A stretch of 13,933 bases of DNA, from positions 1-13,933 of the forward strand of contig DYRB01000033.1 in NCBI GenBank assembly GCA_020718945.1, in the 5' to 3' direction. A program made the position numbers and the translations under genes. This DNA is from Lamprocystis purpurea. GTDB taxonomy: Bacteria; Pseudomonadota; Gammaproteobacteria; Chromatiales; Chromatiaceae. This document shows positions 6,632 through 13,777 of this stretch, piece by piece; position 1 is the first letter of the stretch; every line of letters begins with the position of its first letter. Below the pieces are notes generated by a model, which was not told the DNA's origin, searched no databases, and was given only the letters and a program-made list of their open reading frames with translations.

Positions 6632-7579
6632 TCAGGAGCTGACCTTGTTCATCAGGACAACGAGTCCCGCCATGGCCAGGAGCAGGCCAATCACCAGGGC
6701 CCAGAGCCCGACGCTACGGGCCCTGGCTGCCTCGCGACGGACCTCGGCGATCTGCCGCTCCAGGTCGCCCTTGAGCCGCTCCACGGCGGACATGCGCTCG
6801 CGCAGGCGCTGGTCGATCAGGGCCTGGATGTCGCGCGGCTGGACGCCGGCCTCGGCGTGGGGGCGCCGGACCGCCTGGCGTAGCTCCACGACCTCGCTGG
6901 CCAGGGCGCTGACCCGATTTCCGATCCCCTGTAGCTCGGGCAGAGCCGTGCGCTCCCGGGTCTCGACGGCCACGGCGTCGATCCGGGTGGCCAGCCGGCG
7001 GACGTTCTGCAGGGCCATCTCGGAGCGGTGCAGGGCCTCGTCCGCCCGCTGGGTGGCCCGATCAAAGCGGCGGTAGAGCTCGTTGAGGCGGTCCTGGGTC
7101 ACCGGGCCCTCGCCGCGGATGGCCGCCGGGCGGGCGATCTCCTCCGCGGGGGCGACCGCAGCCGGGGCCGGCTGGCCAGCGGCGATGGCGTCCGCCCGGG
7201 CCATCAGGGCCTCCAGTTCCTCCTCCATCCCGGGCTTGCGCCCGGATCTGAAGGCATCGACGAGCCTGGGCATGACCGCCCGACAGTCGGCGACCAGGGC
7301 GGTCAGGGTCTCGCTGACCGGTATGGTCCCCTCGATGGCGCGGTTGAGCATGTTCTCGACCCGCCAGGCGAGTTCGCCCAAGTCCAGCGCCTTGACCATG
7401 CGCCCGCTCCCCTTGAGGGTGTGGAAGGCCCGGCGGACCTCGCCCAGGGCGGCACGGTCCTTAGGCTTCGCCCTCAGGGTCCCGAGGTTGTGGTCGATGC
7501 TCTCCAGGACCTCGGCCGCCTCCTCCGCGAAGATCTCGACGATCTCCAGGTCGTTGGCCTCTTCAATCGATGCCGCCAT
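6632..7579 (-). CDS. Tail-anchored HPt-domain protein with coiled coil
   Basis: A 315-residue protein. Residues about 10-115 are a histidine phosphotransfer (HPt) domain of the ChpA/PilL-CheA type, with an LEIVEIFAEEAAEVLESID opening helix and the phospho-accepting H53 in RRAFHTLKGSGRMV. An Ala/Pro-rich linker (about 135-160) follows, then a long charged heptad-like helix (about 160-285) suggestive of a coiled coil, and one membrane helix at about 291-311 (WALVIGLLLAMAGLVVLM) with only NKVSS after it. There is no CheA kinase (H-ATPase), receiver or CheW-like domain. It should be a cytoplasmic phosphorelay intermediate or phosphate sink held at the inner membrane by its C-terminus. Its partner kinase is unknown; a link to type IV pilus chemotaxis is inferred from HPt similarity. 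The ATG at 7579 follows a purine-rich GAGAGAG stretch, a weak ribosome site. It is monocistronic, with spacer on both sides. Confidence 0.85.
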   Translation of the reverse strand: MAASIEEANDLEIVEIFAEEAAEVLESIDHNLGTLRAKPKDRAALGEVRRAFHTLKGSGRMVKALDLGELAWRVENMLNRAIEGTIPVSETLTALVADCRAVMPRLVDAFRSGRKPGMEEELEALMARADAIAAGQPAPAAVAPAEEIARPAAIRGEGPVTQDRLNELYRRFDRATQRADEALHRSEMALQNVRRLATRIDAVAVETRERTALPELQGIGNRVSALASEVVELRQAVRRPHAEAGVQPRDIQALIDQRLRERMSAVERLKGDLERQIAEVRREAARARSVGLWALVIGLLLAMAGLVVLMNKVSS

Positions 7580-7886
7580 CGCTCGCGTCTCTCTCGCTTA
7601 GGTGGGTATTGCCGCCAGGCCGTACCCGGTGGCGGGCGGTGTGGCGGTGCCGAAAGGTTGGCCAGGGGGCGCAGGGCCTGCCGTGCGGACCGGCAGTCGG
7701 GGCAGAGCCTGGCGAACCCCCGGGCCCCACAGCAAACCCTGGTGGGGTGGGCGGCGCGGGCCGGCGCACCCCTGGGGATCGCTCGTGCCAACCCGCCCGT
7801 CCCCCCAGTGCAGGGGCCGGGGCAGGCTCGGCGCGGCTCGATGCATCGGCGTCTCGGGGCTCTCGCGGGTTGGGTTGGCGCCTAGT

Positions 7887-7906
7887 CTAGCAGCCTGTCG
7901 GACTTA
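7887..7906 (-). mobile_element. Possible insertion-sequence end remnant
   Basis: On the minus strand TAAGTCCGACAGGCTGCTAG resembles the terminal sequence I associate with some transposase genes whose last codons read KSDRLL before a TAG near the inverted repeat. No partner inverted repeat, target duplication or transposase was found in the window. Confidence 0.2.
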
Positions 7907-8062
7907 GCCCTGCATCCGGATGGAGCCGGGGTTTGCTGGCGGCAGTGCTTGCACCGCAGCAGGCCGTGCGTCTGCACCTTGGCCGTCAGCCCCACCGGAC
8001 CCGACCCGACTAGGGAACTGCCCGCCCAGTCGAGCACGGTGCCGCAACCTGGGGAAGATGGC

Positions 8063-8095
8063 CGGTCGCGGCGAGGCGCCGCTCCCACGGGCACC
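8063..8095 (-). repeat. Single REP-like element
   Basis: These 33 nt are identical to 6089-6121, the right arm of the palindromic element upstream of purL, in the same orientation. The core unit (8066-8088) starts GTGGGAGCGGCGCC on the minus strand and has an internal GGCGCC palindrome with GCGGCG/CGCCGC flanks. No opposing arm is visible nearby, so it is a solitary copy. It lies upstream of the PBP1A gene, before its candidate promoter. Confidence 0.75.
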
Positions 8096-8164
8096 GAGTC
8101 TGACCGCCAAATTTGGAATTGCTGACAGCGGGCCTTCCCAGTCCAAGCCCGCCTGGGGATCAGG

Positions 8165-8170
8165 TACAAT
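8165..8170 (+). promoter_or_regulatory. Candidate -10 box for the PBP1A gene
   Basis: TACAAT (5 of 6 consensus matches) lies 90 nt upstream of the chosen GTG start. No -35 hexamer of quality is found at 16-18 nt spacing. If real, transcription begins near 8177, which rules out the upstream in-frame ATG at 8113 as the start. Confidence 0.35.
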
Positions 8171-8259
8171 CGGCGACCCAAGCCTGGGCGCGTCTGACCG
8201 CCGCGACTGCCCCAGCGCACCCATGCAGTGCATCTAATACCATCGGAGCGCCACCCAGC

Positions 8260-10914
8260 GTGGAAGAACACCCAGCGCCGCCGCCGGCTGCCCCACCCCC
8301 GGGTGCTGGCGAGGACTCTCCCGCCGCCCCCGGTCCCGCCCTGCGGACCCAGGCCGACACCCCAATCTCGTCTATACCGGGGGCGGCGACCACTGGGGCC
8401 TCGGGTGCCGATAGCGCCAGGCCCCCCGCGTCCGCTGCCGAGGAGCCGGCGCACCCGGTGCGTCGCCAGCGGCGCGGGCGCGGCTTTGTCGCCTGGCTGA
8501 CCGCCTTCCTGGTCTCCGGCATCGCCATTCCCCTGGACCTGCTCACCCTGGGGTTGTTGGGCATGGCGGCCATGGTCCATGTGACCCTGCCGACCCTGCC
8601 GACCACCGAGGGTCTGGTGGAGGTGCAGTTCCAGGAACCCCTGCGGGTCTTCTCCGCCGACGGGGACCTGATGGCGGAGTTCGGTATCCAGCGTCGCCGC
8701 CCGGTGGTGTTCGACAAGGTCCCGCCGCTCCTGGTCAAGGCCTTCCTGGCCACCGAAGACGCCCGCTTCTTCGAGCACCAGGGTATCGACCTGATGGGTC
8801 TCGGTCGGGCGGCCCTGTCCCTGGTGCGCACCGGGGTCAAGTCCCAGGGCGGCAGCACCATCACCATGCAGGTGGCGCGCAACTTCTTCCTCACCCCGGA
8901 AAAGACGGTCAAGCGCAAGTTCTCCGAGCTGCTGCTCGCCCTCCAGGTGGAGCAGCGCCTGTCCAAAGAGCAGATCCTCGAGCTCTACCTCAATAAGATC
9001 TTCTTCGGCCACCGTGCCTACGGCGTCACGGCGGCAGCCGACCTCTACTACGACAAGTCCCTGGACGATCTGAGCCTGGGCGAGATGGCCATGCTCGCCG
9101 GGCTGCCCAAGGCCCCGTCGAGCAACAACCCGGTGACCAACCCGGACCGGGCCCTGGAGCGGCGCAACTATGTCCTGCGGCGCATGCAGGAACTGGGCTA
9201 TATCACCGCCGAGCAGTACACCCAGGCCCAGGCCCAGCCCGATGGGGCCAAGCTCCACCAGGCCGATGTGGGGCTCCAGGCCGGTTATATCGCCGAAATG
9301 GTGCGCCAGGAGATGATCCTTCGCTACGGCGACGAGGCCTACGCCAGGGGCTTTCGGGTTACCACCACGGTGGAGTCCTGGCTCCAGCGCGCCGCCCAGG
9401 ACGCCCTGCGCACCTCGCTGTTGGACTACGACCGCCGCCACGGTTACCGCGGTCCCGAGGCCCGGGTGGACATCGCCGGGGCCAGCGACGAGGACCTGGA
9501 CGCCTACCTCGACGGCGTGGAGGAACTCCCGCTGCTGACCGCGGGCCTGGTCACTCAGGCCAACGGCAAGGAGGCGATCGCCTACATCGGCGGCGGGCGG
9601 CGGGTGCAACTGAGCCTCAAGCAGGTCGCCTGGGCCAAGCGCTTCATCAACGAGAACGCCGCTGGACGCGCCCCGGCCAAGGTCACTGACGCGGTGGCCG
9701 TGGGGGACCTGGTGCGCGTCGGTCAGAACGCCGAGGGGGTCTGGTATCTGCGCCAGGCACCCCTGGTCACCGGGGCCCTGGTCTCCCTCTCGCCCCTGGA
9801 CGGGGCCATCCGCGCCCTGGTAGGCGGCTATGTCTTCGGCGACAGCAAGTTCAACCGGGTCGTGGACGCCCGCCGCCAGCCGGGGTCGAGCTTCAAGCCC
9901 TTCGTCTATGCCGCTGCCCTGGAGAAGGGCTGGACCGCCGCCAGCCGGGTCAAGGACGAGCGCATCAGGGTCCCCCTGGGCAACGGCGAGTTCTGGGAGC
10001 CGGACAACTTCGATCACAAGACCATGGGGGTGATCCCCATGCGCACGGCGGTGGCCCTGTCGCGCAACCTGGCCGCGGTGAATCTGCTCCAGAGCGTCGG
10101 GCTCAAGTACGCCACGGACTTTGTCACCCGGTTCGGCTTCGACCTGCGCTCCATTCCCCTCGGCCTGTCCATGGTCCTGGGCACCGCGGAGTTGTCGCCC
10201 CTGCAAATGGCCGCCGCCTACGCGGTCTTCGCCAATGGTGGCTTCCGCGTCGAACCCTATCTGATCGCCCGCATCGAGACCGCCGCCGGGGAGAAGGTCT
10301 TCGAGGCCGCCCCGGCCCGAGCGTGCAGCGATTGCTGGTTCCAGTACGCCAAGTCCCCGGCCCAGACCCAGGGCCTGGCGCCCGGGGGCGAGGCGGAACG
10401 GGTGCTCGACCCCCGCCTGGTCTACGAGATGCAGTACCTGTTGGAGGCGGTCATCACCAGCGGCACCGCGACCCGGGCCAAGGTGCTCAGCCGCAATGAC
10501 ATCGCCGGCAAGACCGGGACCACCAACGAGGTGCGCGACTCCTGGTTCTGCGGCTACCAGAAGGACTTCGTCACCATCGCCTGGATGGGCTTCGACGACT
10601 TCGCCCGCCTGGGCAGGGCCGAGACCGGGGGCCACGCCGGCCTAGGGATGTGGGTGGACTTCATGGAGGTGGCCCTGAAGGACAAGCCCAACGCCACCCT
10701 GCCCATGCCCAAGGGCATGGTGCAGGTCGGGGTGGACAAGCGCCGCGGCACCGAGACCAAGGGCAAGGGCGATGGGGTCGAGGTCCTGGCGGTGCGCGAG
10801 GAGTATCGACTCATGCTCATGGGGCCTGAGCCGGTCCAGTCCAGCGCCCCCAAGAAGGCCACGACGACGACGCCGCGACGCAGCGCGCCGCGGGTCATGG
10901 ATGATCTGTTCTAA
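8260..10914 (+). CDS. mrcA: Bifunctional class A penicillin-binding protein 1A
   Basis: An 884-residue peptidoglycan synthase that polymerises lipid II and cross-links the stem peptides in the periplasm. It has a Pro/Ala-rich cytoplasmic tail (1-75, ending in the basic RRQRRGRG), a membrane helix (about 76-108), a GT51 glycosyltransferase domain with E166 in EDARFFEHQGID, then QGGSTITMQVARN and KEQILELYLNKIFFG, an OB-like insert, and a transpeptidase with S543-S-F-K546, S601-R-N603 and K751-T-G-T. All catalytic motifs are intact. The end is PRVMDDLF. The start is uncertain: the frame is open to an ATG at 8113, but that precedes a candidate -10 box and has no ribosome site. I chose GTG 8260, which has GGAG at 8245-8248, 11 nt upstream; no in-frame ATG lies between. 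Its stop overlaps the convergent small membrane gene by 4 bp. Confidence 0.93.
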   Translation: MEEHPAPPPAAPPPGAGEDSPAAPGPALRTQADTPISSIPGAATTGASGADSARPPASAAEEPAHPVRRQRRGRGFVAWLTAFLVSGIAIPLDLLTLGLLGMAAMVHVTLPTLPTTEGLVEVQFQEPLRVFSADGDLMAEFGIQRRRPVVFDKVPPLLVKAFLATEDARFFEHQGIDLMGLGRAALSLVRTGVKSQGGSTITMQVARNFFLTPEKTVKRKFSELLLALQVEQRLSKEQILELYLNKIFFGHRAYGVTAAADLYYDKSLDDLSLGEMAMLAGLPKAPSSNNPVTNPDRALERRNYVLRRMQELGYITAEQYTQAQAQPDGAKLHQADVGLQAGYIAEMVRQEMILRYGDEAYARGFRVTTTVESWLQRAAQDALRTSLLDYDRRHGYRGPEARVDIAGASDEDLDAYLDGVEELPLLTAGLVTQANGKEAIAYIGGGRRVQLSLKQVAWAKRFINENAAGRAPAKVTDAVAVGDLVRVGQNAEGVWYLRQAPLVTGALVSLSPLDGAIRALVGGYVFGDSKFNRVVDARRQPGSSFKPFVYAAALEKGWTAASRVKDERIRVPLGNGEFWEPDNFDHKTMGVIPMRTAVALSRNLAAVNLLQSVGLKYATDFVTRFGFDLRSIPLGLSMVLGTAELSPLQMAAAYAVFANGGFRVEPYLIARIETAAGEKVFEAAPARACSDCWFQYAKSPAQTQGLAPGGEAERVLDPRLVYEMQYLLEAVITSGTATRAKVLSRNDIAGKTGTTNEVRDSWFCGYQKDFVTIAWMGFDDFARLGRAETGGHAGLGMWVDFMEVALKDKPNATLPMPKGMVQVGVDKRRGTETKGKGDGVEVLAVREEYRLMLMGPEPVQSSAPKKATTTTPRRSAPRVMDDLF

Positions 10915-11252
10915 CTCTCAGCCCCCGCCAACCCCCGCACCATCCGCAGCAGCCGCCCCTCGTTGCGAAAGGCCGCGAAGGCCAGCAGCAGCGCCGCCAC
11001 CATGAAGCCTAGCAACAACAACATCGCCACCGGCAACATCCCGGCCATCAACACCAGGGTGCCCTCGGCCAGGGTCCCCTCTTGGAGTCGGGCGGCGAAG
11101 GTCCAAGGGCTCACCAAGGTCGGCACCGACACCCAGAGCCAGACGCCCAACCCCAGCACCGAGCCCAGGAGCAGGACCCCTAACGGCGGCCACCAGCGTA
11201 GGAACCGTTCCCGCTCTGCCAGATACGAATGTTGCTGCGGTGACAAAGGCAT
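10911..11252 (-). CDS. Small two-helix membrane protein, function unknown
   Basis: I do not recognise this 113-residue protein. A charged N-terminus (SPQQHSYLAERERFLRWW) precedes a membrane helix at about 22-45 (PPLGVLLLGSVLGLGVWLWV), a short loop with WTFAARLQEGTLAEG, and a second helix at about 66-93 (LMAGMLPVAMLLLLGFMVAA), then a basic tail RNEGRLLRMVRG. Both ends are probably cytoplasmic. The ATG at 11252 is well supported by AAGGAGG (11257-11263) 4 nt upstream, the best ribosome site in the window; the open frame upstream runs through the 3' end of the GGDEF-EAL gene and is ignored. It starts 38 nt after that gene's stop and is probably co-transcribed with it. Its TAG shares bases with the TAA of the PBP1A gene. 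Confidence 0.8.
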   Translation of the reverse strand: MPLSPQQHSYLAERERFLRWWPPLGVLLLGSVLGLGVWLWVSVPTLVSPWTFAARLQEGTLAEGTLVLMAGMLPVAMLLLLGFMVAALLLAFAAFRNEGRLLRMVRGLAGAES

Positions 11253-11290
11253 GACCCCTCCTTTCAGGTTGGCCAGTGAAGGTCCGGATC

Positions 11291-13759
11291 TCAGCCCACG
11301 CGCGGGGTCTCGCCTGAGCCAATGGGGTGTACGGGCACCGGCCGGCCTATGTGGTACCCCTGGGCATAGTCCACGCCCAGGTCGGCCAGGATGGCGAGGA
11401 TGGCCGGGGTCTCCACGAACTCGGCGATGACGTGCTTGCCCATGCCGTGGGCCATGTCGGTGATGGCCTTGACGAAGATGCGGTCCTCGCGGCGGCTGGC
11501 CAGATCGCGGATGAAGGCCCCGTCGATCTTTACGTCGTCCACCGGGAGTTGGCGCAGGTAGGCGTAGGAGGCGAAACCACTGCCGAAGTCGTCCAGGGCA
11601 AAGCGGCAGCCGAGCTGCTGTATGCCCTGCATCAGCCGGGTGGCGTTGAGCAGGCTGTTGATGGCGGCCGTCTCGGTGACCTCGAAGGACAAGCGGCTCG
11701 GGGTGATCCGGTAGCGGGCCAGTAGGCGCTCCAGGTCCGGCAGGACCGTGGGGTCGGACATGGCGTGGGCGGAGAGGTTGACCGACAGACACAGTTGCGG
11801 GTCCCGGTGCATGGCCTCGCAGGCGTGGGTCAGGACCCAGCGGTCGATGGCCTGGATCTGGCCGGTCTTCTCGGCCACCGGGATGAATCGGTCCGGATAG
11901 ACCAGATCGCCGCGGGCATCGCGCATGCGCAGCAGGGCCTCGTGATAGCACACTCGGTTGGCCGCGATGTCCAGGATGGGCTGGATGCGCAGCTCGAAGC
12001 GATCATGCTTGATGGCCTCGGCGATCTGTTCGCGCCACAGCACCCGGGCGTCGGCCTGTTCGCGGGCCTGGTCGACGTCGGAGAACAGGTGCCAGCGCCC
12101 ACGGCCCTTCTCCTTGGCCTGATACATGGCCAGGTCCGCGTTGGCCAGCAGTTGGTGGGCCTCGTCGCCGTGGTCGGGGAACAGGACCACGCCGATGCTG
12201 GCGGAGACCTGATGGTGACGTCCCCGCTCGTGCAGGATGATGGAGCGGATGGCCACCTGAACCTGCTCCGCCGCGGCGACCGCCTCGTGGGACGCCGCCT
12301 CCGGCAGGACCAGGGCGAACTCGTCCCCGCCCAGGCGGGCGAGCAGGTCGCTGGGGTGGGCCATGTCGCGCAGGTGCTCGGCCACTTGCTGGAGCAGCAG
12401 GTCGCCGACCTGGTGGCCGCTCAGGTCGTTGACGTCCTTGAACTGGTCCAGGTCGAAGAAGAGCAGGGCCCCGTGGCGCCCGAAGCGCTGCGCCTGGTCC
12501 AGGATGCGGATGAAGTCCCCGTTGAACCGGCGGCGGTTGTAGAGGTGGGTCAGGGGGTCGTGGTCGGCGAGCCAGACCAGCCGAGCCTCGGCCTCTTCGC
12601 GATCACGCTGGAGTACCTCCATACGGTCTGTGAGGCCCTCTACGGTGCCTACCATCAGGTCCATCTCGTCGGTCAGGAGTCGCAATCCCTCGGGCTTGGG
12701 CAGGCGGGCACGCAGGTCGGCGTAGCGGTTCTCGGCCAGCAGGGGCAGGACGGCGGCCAGCCGACGCAGCCGCGCCACCGGGGTCTGCATGATCAGCAGC
12801 AGCAGCGATTCCGACAGGATTAGCCCCAGGGCCCCGAGCACTATGCTGTTGAGCGTCGCCTCGCGGATGGCCGCCTGTTGGGCGGTGACGTTATCGACCA
12901 CCAGGGCGTCCACCCCTGGGGCCAGGCCCGGTACGCGGAAGATCTCGTAGCAGGCGCCACCGAGCTGCACCTGGAGCGGCGGCCCGAGGCCGGTGCCCCC
13001 GGCGTCGAAGGCCCCGGCCGCCGGCTTGGGGTCCTGCCATTGCACGCCTGCCTTGTCCAGGACCGCCAGGGTCAGGTCTTTGTGGGTTACCGCCGGGAAG
13101 GGGCTGCCACCCTCGGCGGCGACGCCGTCGGCTGTCGGCGGGTTGGCGGTGAGTATGGCCACCTCGGCCCCGGTCTGGGCGCTGAAGGACAGCAACCCGT
13201 CGGCCACGGAGCGGGCCAGGACCAGGGTCCCGCCGAAGCTGTCGCCCCAGAGCATGGGGGTGGCGGTGTATTGGCGGCACTCCGGCCGACAGGCCAGGGC
13301 GGTCACCGTGGCCTCGGGCTGCCGGGCGATCTGGGTGCCGAGCTGGGGGGGGACGTCCTGGGCCTGTGCCGCCCAGATCAGACTCGCCGTGCCGGCGCGG
13401 TCAACCCAGTGGACGGAGCGTATGTCCCACTCCAGGTCGAACAGGACGCCGTTGACGTCCAGGGCAGTGCGCAATTGGGCCTGCATGTCGGCCTCGGGTT
13501 GCTGCGGTCCTACCAGGGCGAGGATACCGGCGAGCTTGGACAGCTCCTGGAAGCGGTCGTCCAGCAGGGCGCGCAACTGTCGGACCTGGGCCTGCCGCAC
13601 CCCGGCCTGCTGCAACTCGAACTGGTGCACCGACTGGCGATAGGCCATCCAGGCCAGGGTCGAGTGGACCAGCAACAGGACCAGGCTGAGGGCGATCAGG
13701 ACCTTCCAGCGCAGGCTCAGGAAGGCGGGTGGCCGCTCTTTGGAGTTGGGGACGTCCAC
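11291..13759 (-). CDS. Membrane-bound GGDEF-EAL c-di-GMP protein with periplasmic sensor
   Basis: 822 residues. TM1 (17-39), a periplasmic CHASE4/Cache-like sensor (about 41-302; GGTLVLARSVADGLLSFSAQ is the CHASE4-like part), TM2 (304-325), a short HAMP-like/coiled linker (about 327-395), a GGDEF domain (about 396-565) and an EAL domain (about 585-810). The cyclase motif GGDEF (477-481) and metal aspartate D436 (FFDLD) are intact, but the RxxD inhibitory site is H-P-S-D (468-471). The EAL site looks competent: E607 in EALLR, N in NLS, E in FEVTET, D723-D724 in DDFG, K in VKIDG, E in EFVE, Q800 in QGY. It could make or break c-di-GMP. Three periplasmic cysteines (157, 161, 270) are present. 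The start is GTG at 13759 with a weak ribosome site, 18 nt after the stop of the outer-membrane gene, so translational coupling is likely. Confidence 0.93.
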   Translation of the reverse strand: MDVPNSKERPPAFLSLRWKVLIALSLVLLLVHSTLAWMAYRQSVHQFELQQAGVRQAQVRQLRALLDDRFQELSKLAGILALVGPQQPEADMQAQLRTALDVNGVLFDLEWDIRSVHWVDRAGTASLIWAAQAQDVPPQLGTQIARQPEATVTALACRPECRQYTATPMLWGDSFGGTLVLARSVADGLLSFSAQTGAEVAILTANPPTADGVAAEGGSPFPAVTHKDLTLAVLDKAGVQWQDPKPAAGAFDAGGTGLGPPLQVQLGGACYEIFRVPGLAPGVDALVVDNVTAQQAAIREATLNSIVLGALGLILSESLLLLIMQTPVARLRRLAAVLPLLAENRYADLRARLPKPEGLRLLTDEMDLMVGTVEGLTDRMEVLQRDREEAEARLVWLADHDPLTHLYNRRRFNGDFIRILDQAQRFGRHGALLFFDLDQFKDVNDLSGHQVGDLLLQQVAEHLRDMAHPSDLLARLGGDEFALVLPEAASHEAVAAAEQVQVAIRSIILHERGRHHQVSASIGVVLFPDHGDEAHQLLANADLAMYQAKEKGRGRWHLFSDVDQAREQADARVLWREQIAEAIKHDRFELRIQPILDIAANRVCYHEALLRMRDARGDLVYPDRFIPVAEKTGQIQAIDRWVLTHACEAMHRDPQLCLSVNLSAHAMSDPTVLPDLERLLARYRITPSRLSFEVTETAAINSLLNATRLMQGIQQLGCRFALDDFGSGFASYAYLRQLPVDDVKIDGAFIRDLASRREDRIFVKAITDMAHGMGKHVIAEFVETPAILAILADLGVDYAQGYHIGRPVPVHPIGSGETPRVG

Positions 13760-13777
13760 TTGCTGTTGCTCAATACC

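Larger units (their letters stand above)
7580..8259. other. Long intergenic region between divergent HPt and PBP1A genes
   Basis: About 680 bp with no intact gene that I can support. It holds a possible insertion-sequence end (7887-7906), a REP-like copy (8063-8095), a candidate -10 box for PBP1A (8165-8170) and a 6-bp hairpin (7725-7730 with 7742-7747). On the minus strand near 7900-7990 a frame reads HGLLRCKHCRQQTP, which has a CxxC pair like a transposase zinc-binding site, but nothing around it confirms this. The remaining open frames look like GC-driven noise. Confidence 0.5.

Noticed and set aside
7580..7860. Short minus-strand frames with CPDC-like motifs before the HPt gene
   Set aside because: Arg/Pro-rich translations in several overlapping frames with no ribosome site and no consistent codon pattern; likely GC noise.
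8113..8259. ATG 8113 as the PBP1A start
   Set aside because: No ribosome site, no PBP1A-like sequence, and a candidate -10 box lies within this stretch.
7882..10635. 917-codon open frame antisense to PBP1A
   Set aside because: Shadow of a GC-rich coding strand: Gly/His/Gln/Val-rich translation with no domain motif, while the opposite strand carries every PBP1A catalytic motif.
11253..11951. Upstream extension of the small membrane protein frame into the EAL region
   Set aside because: Out-of-frame reading of the EAL domain; the strong AAGGAGG before the ATG at 11252 decides the start.
11765..12823. 352-codon plus-strand frame inside the GGDEF-EAL gene
   Set aside because: Antisense shadow with Gly/Val/Gln-rich composition; the minus strand encodes intact GGDEF and EAL motifs.
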